From positions 372,001-436,000 of the forward strand of contig NZ_JACHOT010000003.1 of NCBI RefSeq assembly GCF_014200015.1: a DNA stretch of 64,000 nt, given 5' to 3'. The notes under the pieces are model-generated. The model saw nothing but the letters and a program-made list of their open reading frames with translations, was not told where the DNA came from and did not search any database. A program made the position numbers and the translations under genes. Numbering within the stretch: the first letter of the stretch is position 1; every line of letters begins with the position of its first letter. Below, piece by piece: positions 26,046 to 35,500 of the stretch. The DNA is from Aminobacter niigataensis. GTDB taxonomy: Bacteria > Pseudomonadota > Alphaproteobacteria > Rhizobiales > Rhizobiaceae.

Positions 26046-26061
26046 ATCTTGACGTCAAGAT
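26046..26061. promoter_or_regulatory. MarR operator 2 (16-bp perfect palindrome)
   Basis: ATCTTGACGTCAAGAT is a perfect 16-bp palindrome sharing the core TTGACGTCAA with operator 1. It ends 24 bp before the EamA exporter start codon. The TTGACG within each copy could double as a -35 box. Confidence 0.8.
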
Positions 26062-26085
26062 TATTGATGTGGAGATAAACCACCC

Positions 26086-27051
26086 ATGTCCCGCAACTCC
26101 GACCTGCTGCTGACGGCCATCGCCCCCGCCATCTGGGGCAGCACCTATATCGTGACGACCGAGTTCCTTCCGGCAGGCTATCCGCTGACGGTGGCGATGC
26201 TGCGCGCGCTGCCCGCGGGTCTCCTGTTGTTGCTCCTGGTGCGCCAGCTGCCACAGGGCATCTGGTGGGCGCGCGTGCTGGTGCTCGGCGCGCTCAACTT
26301 CTCTGTTTTCTGGTGGCTGCTGTTCGTCGCCGCCTATCGCCTGCCCGGCGGCGTGGCGGCAACGGTCGGCGCGATCCAGCCGCTGATTGTCATCCTGCTC
26401 GCCCGCACCCTGCTCGGCTCGCCGATCCGCCCGCTGGCGATCATCGCTGCCATTGCCGGCATGGCCGGCGTGGCGCTGCTGATCCTGACGCCGAATGCGG
26501 CGCTCGATCCGATCGGCATCGCGGCAGGACTTGCCGGCGCCGTGTCGATGGCGGCTGGCACCGTGCTCAGCCGGCGCTGGCAGCCGCCTGTCACACCGCT
26601 GACCTTCACCGCATGGCAGCTGACGGCAGGCGGCCTGTTGCTTCTACCAATAGCGCTGTTGCAGGAGCCTTCGCTGCCACCGCTGACGACCGCCAACCTG
26701 CTCGGCCTCGCCTGGCTCGGCCTGATCGGTGCGGCCTTGACCTACATCCTGTGGTTCCGCGGTATCGCCAAGCTGGAACCGTCAGTGGTGTCGCCGCTCG
26801 GCTTCCTCAGCCCGATGACCGCCGTGATGCTCGGCTGGTCGGTGCTCGGCCAGTCGTTGAGCGCAGCGCAGATCCTCGGCATGATCGTCGTGCTCGGCAG
26901 CGTCTGGCTCAGCCAGCGCGCCCAGCAGGCCAAGCCCGCCCCGGACCAAACTCGCCACCGCCTGACGGTCAGTCGCGCCCGGCCCAGGGCACCAGCCTGC
27001 GCTCCACAAAGCGCAGGCCAAGTTCGAGCACGAAGGCCACCGCTGCGATGA
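26086..27051 (+). CDS. EamA/DMT-family exporter
   Basis: A 321-residue membrane protein of the drug/metabolite transporter superfamily with two EamA repeats of about five helices each. The first repeat begins LLLTAIAPAIWGSTYIVTTEFLPAGYP; the second contains GLAGAVSMAAGTVLSRRW and LGLIGAALTYILWFRGI. Export of an unknown small metabolite or drug is likely. It is divergent from marR with paired operators. The last 30 or so residues are Arg/Pro-rich and antisense to the 3' end of tauC (83-bp tail-to-tail overlap). The normal C-terminus is probably near AQQAKPA, and the extra tail may come from loss of the original stop codon. Confidence 0.9.
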   Translation: MSRNSDLLLTAIAPAIWGSTYIVTTEFLPAGYPLTVAMLRALPAGLLLLLLVRQLPQGIWWARVLVLGALNFSVFWWLLFVAAYRLPGGVAATVGAIQPLIVILLARTLLGSPIRPLAIIAAIAGMAGVALLILTPNAALDPIGIAAGLAGAVSMAAGTVLSRRWQPPVTPLTFTAWQLTAGGLLLLPIALLQEPSLPPLTTANLLGLAWLGLIGAALTYILWFRGIAKLEPSVVSPLGFLSPMTAVMLGWSVLGQSLSAAQILGMIVVLGSVWLSQRAQQAKPAPDQTRHRLTVSRARPRAPACAPQSAGQVRARRPPLR

Positions 27052-27826
27052 CCAGGATGCCCATGACGACGACGTCGGTGACAAGGAACTGCGCCGCCGA
27101 CTGGATCATGAAGCCGAGGCCGCGCGTTGCCGCCACCAGTTCGGCGGCGACCAGCGTGGTCCAGCCGGCGCCGAGCGCGATGCGCAGGCCGGTGAGGATC
27201 GACGGCAACGCGCTGGGCAGCACGACGAAGCGGATGACCTGCCGGCGCGTCGCGCCGAGCGAGCGGGCCGCACTGAGACGATCCTGCTGGACGTTGCGTA
27301 CGCCCGAGGCGGTGGACAGCGCAATCGGCGCCACCATGGCAATAGCGATGACCAGCACCTTGGCGGACTCGCCGATGCCGAACCAGATGATGATCAGCGG
27401 CAGGTAGGCGAGCGGCGGGATCGGCCGAAGGAACTCGAGCACGGGATCGAAGATGCCGCGGCCGACGCGGCTCGCGCCGATGGCGAGCCCGATCGGAATG
27501 CCGACTAACGTTGCCGCCACCAGTGCTGCCAAGACGCGCCCCAGCGAAGCGAGCAGATGCTGGGCAAGCGTCGCGTCGATGAACCCCTGGGAGGCCACCG
27601 TCCAGAACTTGGCCAACACATCCTGCGGCGGCGGCAGGAACAACGGCGCGACCAGCCCGAGCCTGGTAACAAGAGTCCATGCCAGGAGGGCTGCCAGGAT
27701 GGTGATGGCGCTGATGGTGCGCGACGACAGCTCGCGGCGGGGTGTATCGCTGCGCGGCCAGAGCACCGTCGCGCGTTCAGGTTCGGCCAGGTCGCGCCGG
27801 CCGCGTTCGGCCTGCAGCAGGGTCAT
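26969..27826 (-). CDS. tauC: Taurine-type ABC transporter permease
   Basis: A 285-residue inner-membrane permease of the nitrate/sulfonate/taurine (SsuC/TauC) family. Hydrophobic helices start after a 35-residue cytoplasmic N-terminus. The EAA-type loop that contacts the ATPase reads AARSLGATRRQVIRFVVLPSALPSILTGLRIALG. It starts with an ATGA overlap with the upstream tauB, so the two are co-translated. The 3' end overlaps antisense with the EamA exporter. With TauA and TauB it should import taurine or related alkylsulfonates. No taurine dioxygenase or taurine transaminase assigned to this pathway is adjacent. Confidence 0.9.
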   Translation of the reverse strand: MTLLQAERGRRDLAEPERATVLWPRSDTPRRELSSRTISAITILAALLAWTLVTRLGLVAPLFLPPPQDVLAKFWTVASQGFIDATLAQHLLASLGRVLAALVAATLVGIPIGLAIGASRVGRGIFDPVLEFLRPIPPLAYLPLIIIWFGIGESAKVLVIAIAMVAPIALSTASGVRNVQQDRLSAARSLGATRRQVIRFVVLPSALPSILTGLRIALGAGWTTLVAAELVAATRGLGFMIQSAAQFLVTDVVVMGILVIAAVAFVLELGLRFVERRLVPWAGRD

Positions 27827-28596
27827 GCCGGCTCTCCCTCGAAAATCGCGTCGGCAAGCTCGGCCCGGGCTGTGGTGAAGGCCGGATCGGCCTTGATCGA
27901 GCGGACGGGCTCGCCGGCGGCATAGCGCCGGCTGAAGCCGGCCTCGAAGCTCAGCGCAATGCGGCCGGGATCAGGCGCCATGACGACGACGCGGGTGCCG
28001 AGCAGCAGCGCTTCCTCGATGCCGTGCGTGACCATCAGCACGCCGAGATTGCCCGGCGCCCAGATGTCGAGCAGCAGCGTCTGCATGCGCTCGCGCGTCA
28101 GCGCATCAAGCGCGCCGAGCGGCTCGTCCATCAGCAGGAAGTCGGGCTCGGCGGCGAGCGCGCGGGCAAGGCCGACGCGCTGGCGCATGCCGCCCGACAT
28201 CTCCCAAACCGGCTTGTCGCCGAGGCCGTCGAGCCGGACGCGCCTGAGCAGTTCGTTGGCGAGGGCGTGGCGCTGCCGCTCACCGATGCCGCGCACTCTC
28301 AGCGCGAAAGCGACGTTGTCGCGCGCCGAGAACCAGGGAAACAGCGCGTCGCTCTGGAAGACGACGGCGCGGTCGGCCCCTGGCCCCTCGATCGGCCGGC
28401 CGTCGACCGAGACCTCGCCGTGCTCGGGCACAACCAGGCCCGCGGCGGCGTTAAGCAAGGTCGACTTGCCGCAGCCGGAACGTCCGGTGAGCACGACGAA
28501 CTCGCCCTGGCCGACGGAGAGCGATGCACCCTCGACCGCCGGCCGAGGCTGCCCGGAATAGCGCACGGCGATGTTGCTGAGCGTAAGCGTCGACAT
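27823..28596 (-). CDS. tauB: Taurine-type ABC transporter ATPase
   Basis: A 257-residue ABC ATPase on the cytoplasmic face of the importer. Walker A is GRSGCGKST, the signature is MSGGMRQRVGLARAL, Walker B is LLMDEPLGALD, and the H-loop is in MVTHGIEEALLLG. All are intact. The ATG at 28596 follows AGGAGA; an upstream in-frame start lacks family sequence. It lies 90 bp after tauA, with a strong hairpin in the gap, and overlaps tauC by four bases. Confidence 0.93.
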   Translation of the reverse strand: MSTLTLSNIAVRYSGQPRPAVEGASLSVGQGEFVVLTGRSGCGKSTLLNAAAGLVVPEHGEVSVDGRPIEGPGADRAVVFQSDALFPWFSARDNVAFALRVRGIGERQRHALANELLRRVRLDGLGDKPVWEMSGGMRQRVGLARALAAEPDFLLMDEPLGALDALTRERMQTLLLDIWAPGNLGVLMVTHGIEEALLLGTRVVVMAPDPGRIALSFEAGFSRRYAAGEPVRSIKADPAFTTARAELADAIFEGEPA

Positions 28597-28622
28597 CGTT
28601 GGGTCTCCTGGAAAAGGGGATG

Positions 28623-28648
28623 CCCCGGCCGGGAGGAGCCGGCCGGGG
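28623..28648 (-). other. Strong intercistronic hairpin between tauA and tauB
   Basis: CCCCGGCCGG (28623-28632) is perfectly paired with CCGGCCGGGG (28639-28648) around a 6-base loop. No T-run follows it, so a stabilising or partial-termination role favouring tauA mRNA is more likely than full termination. Confidence 0.75.
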
Positions 28649-28686
28649 TCTGTGCCCACGCGGGAGGACGCGGGCCGGCTGGCGCC

Positions 28687-29700
28687 TCAGTTGGAGGCGA
28701 GCGCCTCGGTGACGTATTTCGACGTCACGTATTTCGAATAGTCAGGCTGAACGGCGTCGATCTTGCCCTGCTCCTTGAGGAAAGCCGAGGTCGCCGCGAC
28801 CGCCTTGACCGTGTCGCCGCCGAGGAACTTGACCGAGGCCTGTTCTTCCAGCGTCGGGAAGACGTAGCCCTTGAGCAGAGCCGACACTTCCTCGACCTTG
28901 GCACCGGTCAGGCGGGCGATCTTCTCGGCCTGCGGCGAGCCCTTATCCCAGGCTTCCGGCTTGGCGAGGAATTCGGCATAGGCCGCACCGGTCACCTTGA
29001 CGAAGTCGCGCACGGCGGCCGGGTTCTTCTCGGCGAAGTCGGCGCGGACGATCCAGGCGTCGAAGGTCGGCGCGCCCCATTCGGCGACCTTCGCCGAGTC
29101 GAGCACGACCTTGCCCGAGGTCTTGATCTGGCCGAGCGCCGGATCCCAGACGTAAGCCGCGTCGATGTCGCCGCGCTGCCAGGCGGCGGCGATTTCCGGC
29201 GGGCGCAGATTGAGGATTTCGACCGACTTGGGATCGACGCCCTCGTGTTTGAGGGCGGCAAGCAGGCTGTAGTGCGTGGTCGAGACGAAGGGCACGGCGA
29301 CCTTCCTGCCGGCGAGATCGGCGGCCTTCTCGATGCCTGCACCGTCGCGGGCGACGAGTGCTTCGGATTCGCCGATCAGGCCGACGACAAAGATGGTCTC
29401 GATCGGCAGCTGGCGGCTGGCGGCAGCGGCCAGCGGGCTCGAGCCGACATAGCCGATGTCGACCGCGCCGGATGCGATGGCGGCAATGACATCGGCGCCG
29501 GAATCGAACTTGCGCCAGTCGATGCTGGCCTTGGTGGCAGCCTCATAGGCGCCATCGGCTTGCGGCACTTTCGAGGGCTCGACCACTGTCTGGTAGGCGA
29601 TGGTGATCTTGAGGTCCTCGGCATGGAGAGAGCCGACGGACGGCGCAATAGACAGAGCGGCAACGGTGGCGAGCAAGGCACGGCGCGTGAAATCTGACAT
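28687..29700 (-). CDS. tauA: Taurine-type ABC transporter substrate-binding protein
   Basis: A 337-residue periplasmic binding protein with a signal peptide (MSDFTRRALLATVAALSIAP, with Arg-Arg near the start, cleavage near HAED). The mature protein begins DLKITIAYQTVVEPSKVPQA and contains SGAVDIGYVGSSPLAAAASRQLPI and DAAYVWDPALGQIKTSGKV, characteristic of TauA. First gene of tauABC, transcribed toward lower coordinates from a promoter region holding the dyad TCTACA-N5-TGTAGA. Substrate taurine is by family; other sulfonates are possible. Confidence 0.92.
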   Translation of the reverse strand: MSDFTRRALLATVAALSIAPSVGSLHAEDLKITIAYQTVVEPSKVPQADGAYEAATKASIDWRKFDSGADVIAAIASGAVDIGYVGSSPLAAAASRQLPIETIFVVGLIGESEALVARDGAGIEKAADLAGRKVAVPFVSTTHYSLLAALKHEGVDPKSVEILNLRPPEIAAAWQRGDIDAAYVWDPALGQIKTSGKVVLDSAKVAEWGAPTFDAWIVRADFAEKNPAAVRDFVKVTGAAYAEFLAKPEAWDKGSPQAEKIARLTGAKVEEVSALLKGYVFPTLEEQASVKFLGGDTVKAVAATSAFLKEQGKIDAVQPDYSKYVTSKYVTEALASN

Positions 29701-29749
29701 GGGCTTCCCCCTCGGGGTTGAATGACGATGCCCATTCAGAATGATAAAA

Positions 29750-29766
29750 TCTACAAACTCTGTAGA
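29750..29766. promoter_or_regulatory. Inverted repeat upstream of tauA
   Basis: TCTACA and TGTAGA arms (29750-29755, 29761-29766) are separated by AACTC in the AT-rich promoter region, 49 bp before the tauA start. It is a candidate operator; the cognate regulator is not in the window. Confidence 0.5.
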
Positions 29767-29885
29767 GTTAATTTATACTGCAAAACCCGGCCGGCGAGGA
29801 AATGTCCTGCCCGTCTTTGCGGCATACAGGGGCGGTGCCGTTCGCCGTGCGGCGAACGGGCGGCGCCGGAAACATGGCAAGTGGG

Positions 29886-30161
29886 TCAGACCAGGATGCC
29901 GATCTCCTCGGCAGCAGCGACGAGTGCCTGCCGCGCCGCCTTGTGCGAGCGGGTGCCGGCGAGCGCCGCCGAGACCGTCTCGACCGCCTCGCGGTAGAGC
30001 GGGCCGCTGCGCTTGGCGTGCGGCCAATCAACCAGCGCCTCGTAGGCACCCTTGACGGTCGTGACCTCGCGTTGGGTGCTTTCCGGTCCGATGCGAATCG
30101 AAACCGGACTGTCAAAGAGCATGCGATCCATAAGGGCCTCCGACGTCCATTCCTTGAGCAT
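29886..30161 (-). CDS. DUF982 domain protein
   Basis: A 91-residue cytoplasmic protein matching the small DUF982 family that is abundant in rhizobia. The pattern is F..PV.I..G......V.....A...L.DWP....G.LY..A...V..A..G......AR.A...AA...GI, seen here as LFDSPVSIRIGPES, YEALVDWPHAKRSGPLYREAVETV and ARQALVAAAEEIGI. Function unknown for the family. The ATG at 30161 follows GGGGAGA at good spacing and was preferred over an ATG 19 codons upstream. It is a single gene divergent from the RND efflux operon. Confidence 0.85.
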   Translation of the reverse strand: MLKEWTSEALMDRMLFDSPVSIRIGPESTQREVTTVKGAYEALVDWPHAKRSGPLYREAVETVSAALAGTRSHKAARQALVAAAEEIGILV

Positions 30162-30386
30162 CCGATCTCCCCAAACCGGCTCCCCACTTCGGGTCCGATG
30201 CTCTGCAACCCCTTTCAACGCACCGGAATCGCTCGGGTTCCGTGTCCAAATCCGGCAAACATCACACCCGTGTTACCCTCCGCAAACCGTGATCCAAAAC
30301 ACCCGTCACCGGCCTGACAAGAAATTCGGCTAGCCGTTGCCGGATGGAATTCTCCGTCGTAGCCTGAGGCGAAGCGATTTTGGGGG

Positions 30387-31517
30387 ATGTACATGACTTC
30401 CGCGAACCCGAACCCGTCAGGCACTCATGGCAGAACGCCTGCCCGCGCCAATTCGACATCCTCGCTCGCCTTGCTTGCCCTTTGCCTTTCATTGCCGCTG
30501 GCCGCCTGCCAGAAGCAGGAGGCGGCCGAACGGCTGCCGGTGGTGGTCCGCGCGATTGAGGTGAAGCTGTCCGACTTCGCCCCGGCGACGTCGCTGACCG
30601 GCGTGATTGCCGCCCGCACGCTCAACAGCCTGTCGTTCCAGGTCGGCGGGCGCGTCTCGGAACGCACGGTCGATGTCGGCCAACGCGTCGAGAAGGGCGA
30701 GGTGCTGGCCAGGCTCGATCCGCAGGAGCAGCAGTCCGACGTGCGCGCGGCGCAAGCCAGCCTCGATTCTGCTGACGCGCAGCTGCGGCAGGCCTCAGCC
30801 GCCTTCGACCGCCAGAAGACCCTGCTGGCCCAGGGCTTCACGACGCGGCGCGAATATGACCTCGCCGAACAGTCCCTGCGCGTGGCGCGAAACGGGGTCG
30901 AAGCCGCGCAGAGCCAGCTTGCCAATGCCAAGGACAGGCTGGGCTATACCGAATTGAAGGCCAGTGCGTCCGGCGTGGTGACGGCACGGACGATCGAGGT
31001 CGGCCAGGTGGTGCAGGCGGCACAGACGGTGTTCACCGTTGCCGAGGACGGCGACCGCGACGCGGTGTTCAACGTCGACGAGGCCATGGTTGCCCGGACC
31101 CCGGTGGCGCCGGTGGTCAGGATATCATTGATCTCCGACCCGAAGATCGAGGCGACAGGCGAAGTGCGCGAGGTCTCGCCCGCCGTCGACCCGGCCTCCG
31201 GCTCGATCCGCGTCAAGGTGGCGGTGCCCGACACGCCGGCACAGATGCCGCTCGGCGCGGCGATTACAGGCACGATCACCGCCAAGCCACAACAGGCCAT
31301 CGTGCTGCCGTGGCAGGCGCTGATGTCGGAGAATGGCCGGCCGGCCGTGTGGACCGTCGACCCCGGCAGCAAGGCGGTGGCGATGGTGCCGATCGAGGTG
31401 CTGTCATTCGCTTCCGGCGTCGTGGTCGTGTCGAAGGGACTGGAGGCGGGGCAAACCGTCGTCGCGCAAGGCGGCCAATTGCTGAGCCCCGGCCAGGTGG
31501 TGGAGGTGGCACCATGA
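30387..31517 (+). CDS. RND efflux periplasmic adaptor 1 (lipoprotein)
   Basis: A 376-residue membrane fusion protein linking an inner-membrane RND pump to an outer-membrane channel. A long N-terminus leads to a lipobox LAAC (LALCLSLPLAAC). Then come the first biotinyl-lipoyl half (FQVGGRVSERTVDVGQRVEKGEVLARLD), an alpha-helical hairpin (residues about 115-180), the second lipoyl half (ELKASASGVVTARTIEVGQVV) and beta-barrel and membrane-proximal domains. Two close ATG codons (30387, 30393) follow GGGGG. It overlaps the next adaptor gene by ATGA. The substrate is unknown. Confidence 0.92.
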   Translation: MYMTSANPNPSGTHGRTPARANSTSSLALLALCLSLPLAACQKQEAAERLPVVVRAIEVKLSDFAPATSLTGVIAARTLNSLSFQVGGRVSERTVDVGQRVEKGEVLARLDPQEQQSDVRAAQASLDSADAQLRQASAAFDRQKTLLAQGFTTRREYDLAEQSLRVARNGVEAAQSQLANAKDRLGYTELKASASGVVTARTIEVGQVVQAAQTVFTVAEDGDRDAVFNVDEAMVARTPVAPVVRISLISDPKIEATGEVREVSPAVDPASGSIRVKVAVPDTPAQMPLGAAITGTITAKPQQAIVLPWQALMSENGRPAVWTVDPGSKAVAMVPIEVLSFASGVVVVSKGLEAGQTVVAQGGQLLSPGQVVEVAP

Positions 31518-32578
31518 GATCACTCGCGCCGATCGGCCTGATGGCCGTGCTGGCACTGGCCGGCTGCAGCCAGGAACAGACCCCGCCTCCCGAGGTGATC
31601 CGCCCGGTGCTGTCCATCGTCGTCGAACCGCATGCACGGACGGTGCAGGGTTTCGCCGGCACCATCCAGCCGGAATTTTCCGCAGACCTCGCCTTCCGCC
31701 TGCTCGGGCGGCTGGTGGCGCGCGACGTCGGCGTCGGCGACCAGGTCGCCAAGGGCACAACGCTCGCGGCCATCGACCCGCTGGCGCTGGAGCTTTCCAT
31801 GCAGTCGGCACGCGCCGACCTGTCGACCGCCGAGGCGCAGTTCGCCAACGCCTCGGCGAGCGAAGAACGCCAGCGCACCCTGCTCCAGGAATCCAACACC
31901 TCGCAGGCAGTCTACGATTCCGCCAAGCAGGCACTTGATTCGGCTGCTGCCAACGTCGAAAGGGCGCGCGCTGCCCTTGCCAAGGCACAGGAACAACTCG
32001 GCTATGCCCGGCTGTTCTCCGATTTCGACGGCATCGTCACCGCTACCGGCGCCGAAGTCGGCCAGACCGTTTCGCCCGGACAGATGGTGGTGACCGTGGC
32101 GCGCTCCGACGCCCGCGAGGCGGTGGTGGACGTTCCCGACCAGATGGCGAGCGAACTGAAGGAAGGCGTCGAATTCGAAGTGTCGCTGCAATCGGCGCTG
32201 TCGCTGCGCACCAAGGCGCATGTCCGCGAGATCGCGCCGCAGGCCGATGCGTCGACACGGACCCGGCGGGTGCGGCTGGCGCTGACCGACCCGCCGACCG
32301 CCTTCCGGCTGGGTTCGACGGTGACGGCCGTGCCGGTATTGAAGGCCGACGAGGCGATCGACCTGCCGCTGTCGGCGCTTCTGGAGAAGGATGGCAAGAG
32401 TTTCGTCTGGGTCGTCGACCAGGCTGCGTCGACGGTCAGCCTGCAGGATATCGAGGTCAAGGCAAAGGATGGCGCCAGCTTCACCGTGGACGGCTTGACG
32501 GCGGGGACGCGGGTGGTGACTGCCGGGGTGAACAGCCTCGCAGAAGGCCAGAAGGTCCGCATTCCAGAGGGGGCGTAG
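31514..32578 (+). CDS. RND efflux periplasmic adaptor 2 (lipoprotein)
   Basis: A second, distinct membrane fusion protein of 354 residues. The lipobox is LAGC (MAVLALAGC). Lipoyl halves are FRLLGRLVARDVGVGDQVAKGTTLAAID and LFSDFDGIVTATGAEVGQTVSPGQ, with a coiled hairpin of about 60 residues between (ADLSTAEAQFANASASEERQ and onward). It starts with an ATGA overlap with adaptor 1 and its stop is followed one base later by the GTG start of the pump. The three genes therefore form one tight unit. Two adaptors for one pump suggest a heteromeric adaptor ring. Confidence 0.92.
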   Translation: MRSLAPIGLMAVLALAGCSQEQTPPPEVIRPVLSIVVEPHARTVQGFAGTIQPEFSADLAFRLLGRLVARDVGVGDQVAKGTTLAAIDPLALELSMQSARADLSTAEAQFANASASEERQRTLLQESNTSQAVYDSAKQALDSAAANVERARAALAKAQEQLGYARLFSDFDGIVTATGAEVGQTVSPGQMVVTVARSDAREAVVDVPDQMASELKEGVEFEVSLQSALSLRTKAHVREIAPQADASTRTRRVRLALTDPPTAFRLGSTVTAVPVLKADEAIDLPLSALLEKDGKSFVWVVDQAASTVSLQDIEVKAKDGASFTVDGLTAGTRVVTAGVNSLAEGQKVRIPEGA

Positions 32579-32579
32579 C

Positions 32580-35500
32580 GTGAAGGGTTTCAATCTTTCC
32601 GACTGGGCACTGAGCCACCGCTCGATGGTCTGGTATTTCATGCTGATCTTCACGATCGCCGGGGTGTTCGCCTATCTCAACCTCGGCCGCGAGGAAGACC
32701 CGAGCTTCACCATCAAGACCATGCTGATCCAGGCCAACTGGCCGGGCGCCTCGGTCGACGAGACGACCAGGCAGGTGACCGACCGGATCGAGAAGAAGCT
32801 CGAGGAGCTGGAAAGCCTCGACTTCAGCCGCAGCGTGACCACCGCCGGCCAGACGATCATCTTCGTCAACCTCAAGCCGACGACCAAGGCGCGCGACGTC
32901 GCCCCGACCTGGGTTCAGGTCCGCAACATGGTGGGCGACCTGAGGCCCAACTTCCCGCAAGGGGTGCAGGGGCCGTTCTTCAACGACCGCTTCGGCGACG
33001 TGTTCGGCAACGTCTATGCCTTCACATCGGACGGGCTGTCGATGCGCCAGCTGCGCGACCATGTCGAGACGGTGCGCACCCGCATCCTGACCATTCCGAA
33101 TGCCGGCAAGGTGGAGCTGATCGGCGCCCAGGACGAGGTCATCTATCTCGAATTCTCGACACGCCAGATCGCGGCGCTCGGCCTCAACCAGCAGGCGGTC
33201 ATCGCCAGCCTGCAATCGCAGAACGCGATTGCGCCGTCGGGCGTCATCCAGGCCGGGTCGGAACGCATTGCGGTGCGCGTCGGCGGCCAGTTCACCTCGG
33301 AGGAAAGCCTGAGGGCAATCAACCTCAGGGTCAACGACCGCTTCTTCCGGCTGAGCGACGTCGCCACCATCAGCCGCGGCTATGTCGATCCGCCGACCGC
33401 GCTGTTCCGGGTCAATGGCGAGCCGGCGATCGGGCTGGCGATAGGCATGAAGCCCAACGCCAACCTGCTGGAATTCGGCGAAGCGCTGAAGGAGCTGATG
33501 CATGAGGTGACGGGCGAACTGCCGATCGGCGTCGGCGTGCACCAGGTTGCCGACCAGCCGGCCATTGTCGAGCATGCCGTCTCCGGCTTCACGCGGGCGC
33601 TGTTCGAGGCCGTCGCGATCGTGCTCGCCGTTTCCTTCATCAGCCTGGGCATGCGCGCCGGCTTCGTTGTCGCGCTGTCGATCCCGCTGGTGCTGGCGAT
33701 CACCTTCCTGGTCATGGCCTATCTGGGCATCTCGCTGCAGCGCATCTCGCTCGGCGCGCTGATCATCGCGCTGGGACTTCTTGTCGACGATGCGATGATT
33801 GCGGTGGAGATGATGGTAGCGCGGCTGGAGGTCGGCGACTCGCTGAGGAAAGCGGCGACCTACGTCTACACCTCGACGGCGTTTCCGATGCTGACCGGCA
33901 CGCTGGTCACCGTCGCCGGTTTCGTGCCGATCGGGCTGAACAGCAGCCAGGCCGGCGAATACACCTACACGCTGTTCGTCGTCATCGCGGTGTCGCTGCT
34001 CTTGTCATGGATCGTGGCGGTGCTGTTTGCGCCGCTGCTCGGCGTCACGCTCCTGCCGGCAACGATGAAGAAGCACGACGAGCGGCCGGGCCGCGTTGCC
34101 GCTGGCTTCTCCCGCATCCTCAATTGGGCCGTGCGCCGCCACTGGTTCACCATCATCGCCACCGTCGTGCTGTTCGCGTTGTCGGTCGTCGGGCTGACCT
34201 TCGTGCAGCAGCAGTTCTTCCCGCCCTCCGACCGGCCCGAACTGATCGTCGACTGGAACCTGCCGCACAACAGCTCGATCGCAGAGACGCGCGCCGAGAT
34301 CGAGCATTTCGAGGAGATCGCGCTGAAGGGCAACGCCGATATCGACCACTGGAGCTCGTATATCGGCCAGGGCGCGGTGCGCTTCGTGCTGGCCTACGAC
34401 GTGCAGCCGGCCAATCCCTATTTCGGCCAGACGGTCATCGTCACCAAGGATCTGGAAGCGCGGCATCGGGTGCAGCCGGCGATCGAGAAGATCCTGCGGG
34501 AACAGTTCGTCGGCACCGACGCCTTCGTCAAGACGCTGGAACTCGGGCCCCCGGTGGGCCGGCCGGTGCAATATCGCGTCAGCGGTCCCGACGTGCAGAC
34601 GGTACGGACCCTGTCGCAGCAGCTGGCCGGCATCATCTCCGCCAATCCGAAGATTCAGGCGCCGAGCTTCGACTGGAACGAGCCGTCGCGCGTGCTCAAG
34701 GTCGAGGTGCTGCAGGACAAGGCGCGCCAGCTCGGCATCACCTCCGAAGATATCGCCAGCGCGATGAACAGCGTGGTCGGCGGCGTGGCGATCACCCAGG
34801 TGCGCGACGCGACCTACCTGATCAACGTGGTGGTGCGGGCCCAGGACGTCGAGCGCGGCTCGATCGAGACGCTGCGCAACCTGCAGATCCCAACCGGCAA
34901 CGGCGAGGCGATCCCACTCGCGACGGTCGCCGATTTCCGCTACGAACTGGAACAACCGACGATCTGGCGGCGCAGCCGGATGCCCACCATCACCGTCAAG
35001 GCCGGCATGGTCGGCGACACCTTGCCCGACACCGTGGTTGCAGAGCTCAAGCCCGCGGTCGAGGCTTTCGCCGCCAAGCTGCCGGCAGGCTACGCGGTAG
35101 TGACCGGCGGCTCGGTCGAGGAAAGCGTGAACAGCCAGGGTCCGATCATTGCCGTCGTGCCGCTGATGCTGTTCATTATGGCGACGGTGCTGATGATCCA
35201 GCTGCAAAGCTTCCAGCGGTTGTTCCTGGTGGTCGCTGTGGCGCCGCTGGGGCTGATCGGCGTGGTGGCGGCGCTGGTGCCGACCGGACAGCCGCTCGGC
35301 TTCGTGGCGCTGCTCGGGGTGCTGGCGCTGGTCGGCATCCTGATCCGCAACTCGGTGATCCTGATCGTGCAGATCGAGGAGCTGATCGCCACAGGCACAG
35401 ACAAATGGCACGCCGTGATCGAAGCCTCGGAGCACCGCATGCGGCCGATTGCGCTGACCGCTGCCGCAGCCAGTCTGGCGCTGATCCCGATCGCGCGCGA

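Noticed and set aside
27742-29697. 651-codon plus-strand frame opposite tauAB
   Set aside because: Antisense shadow rich in Arg/Gly; tauA and tauB are intact on the minus strand.
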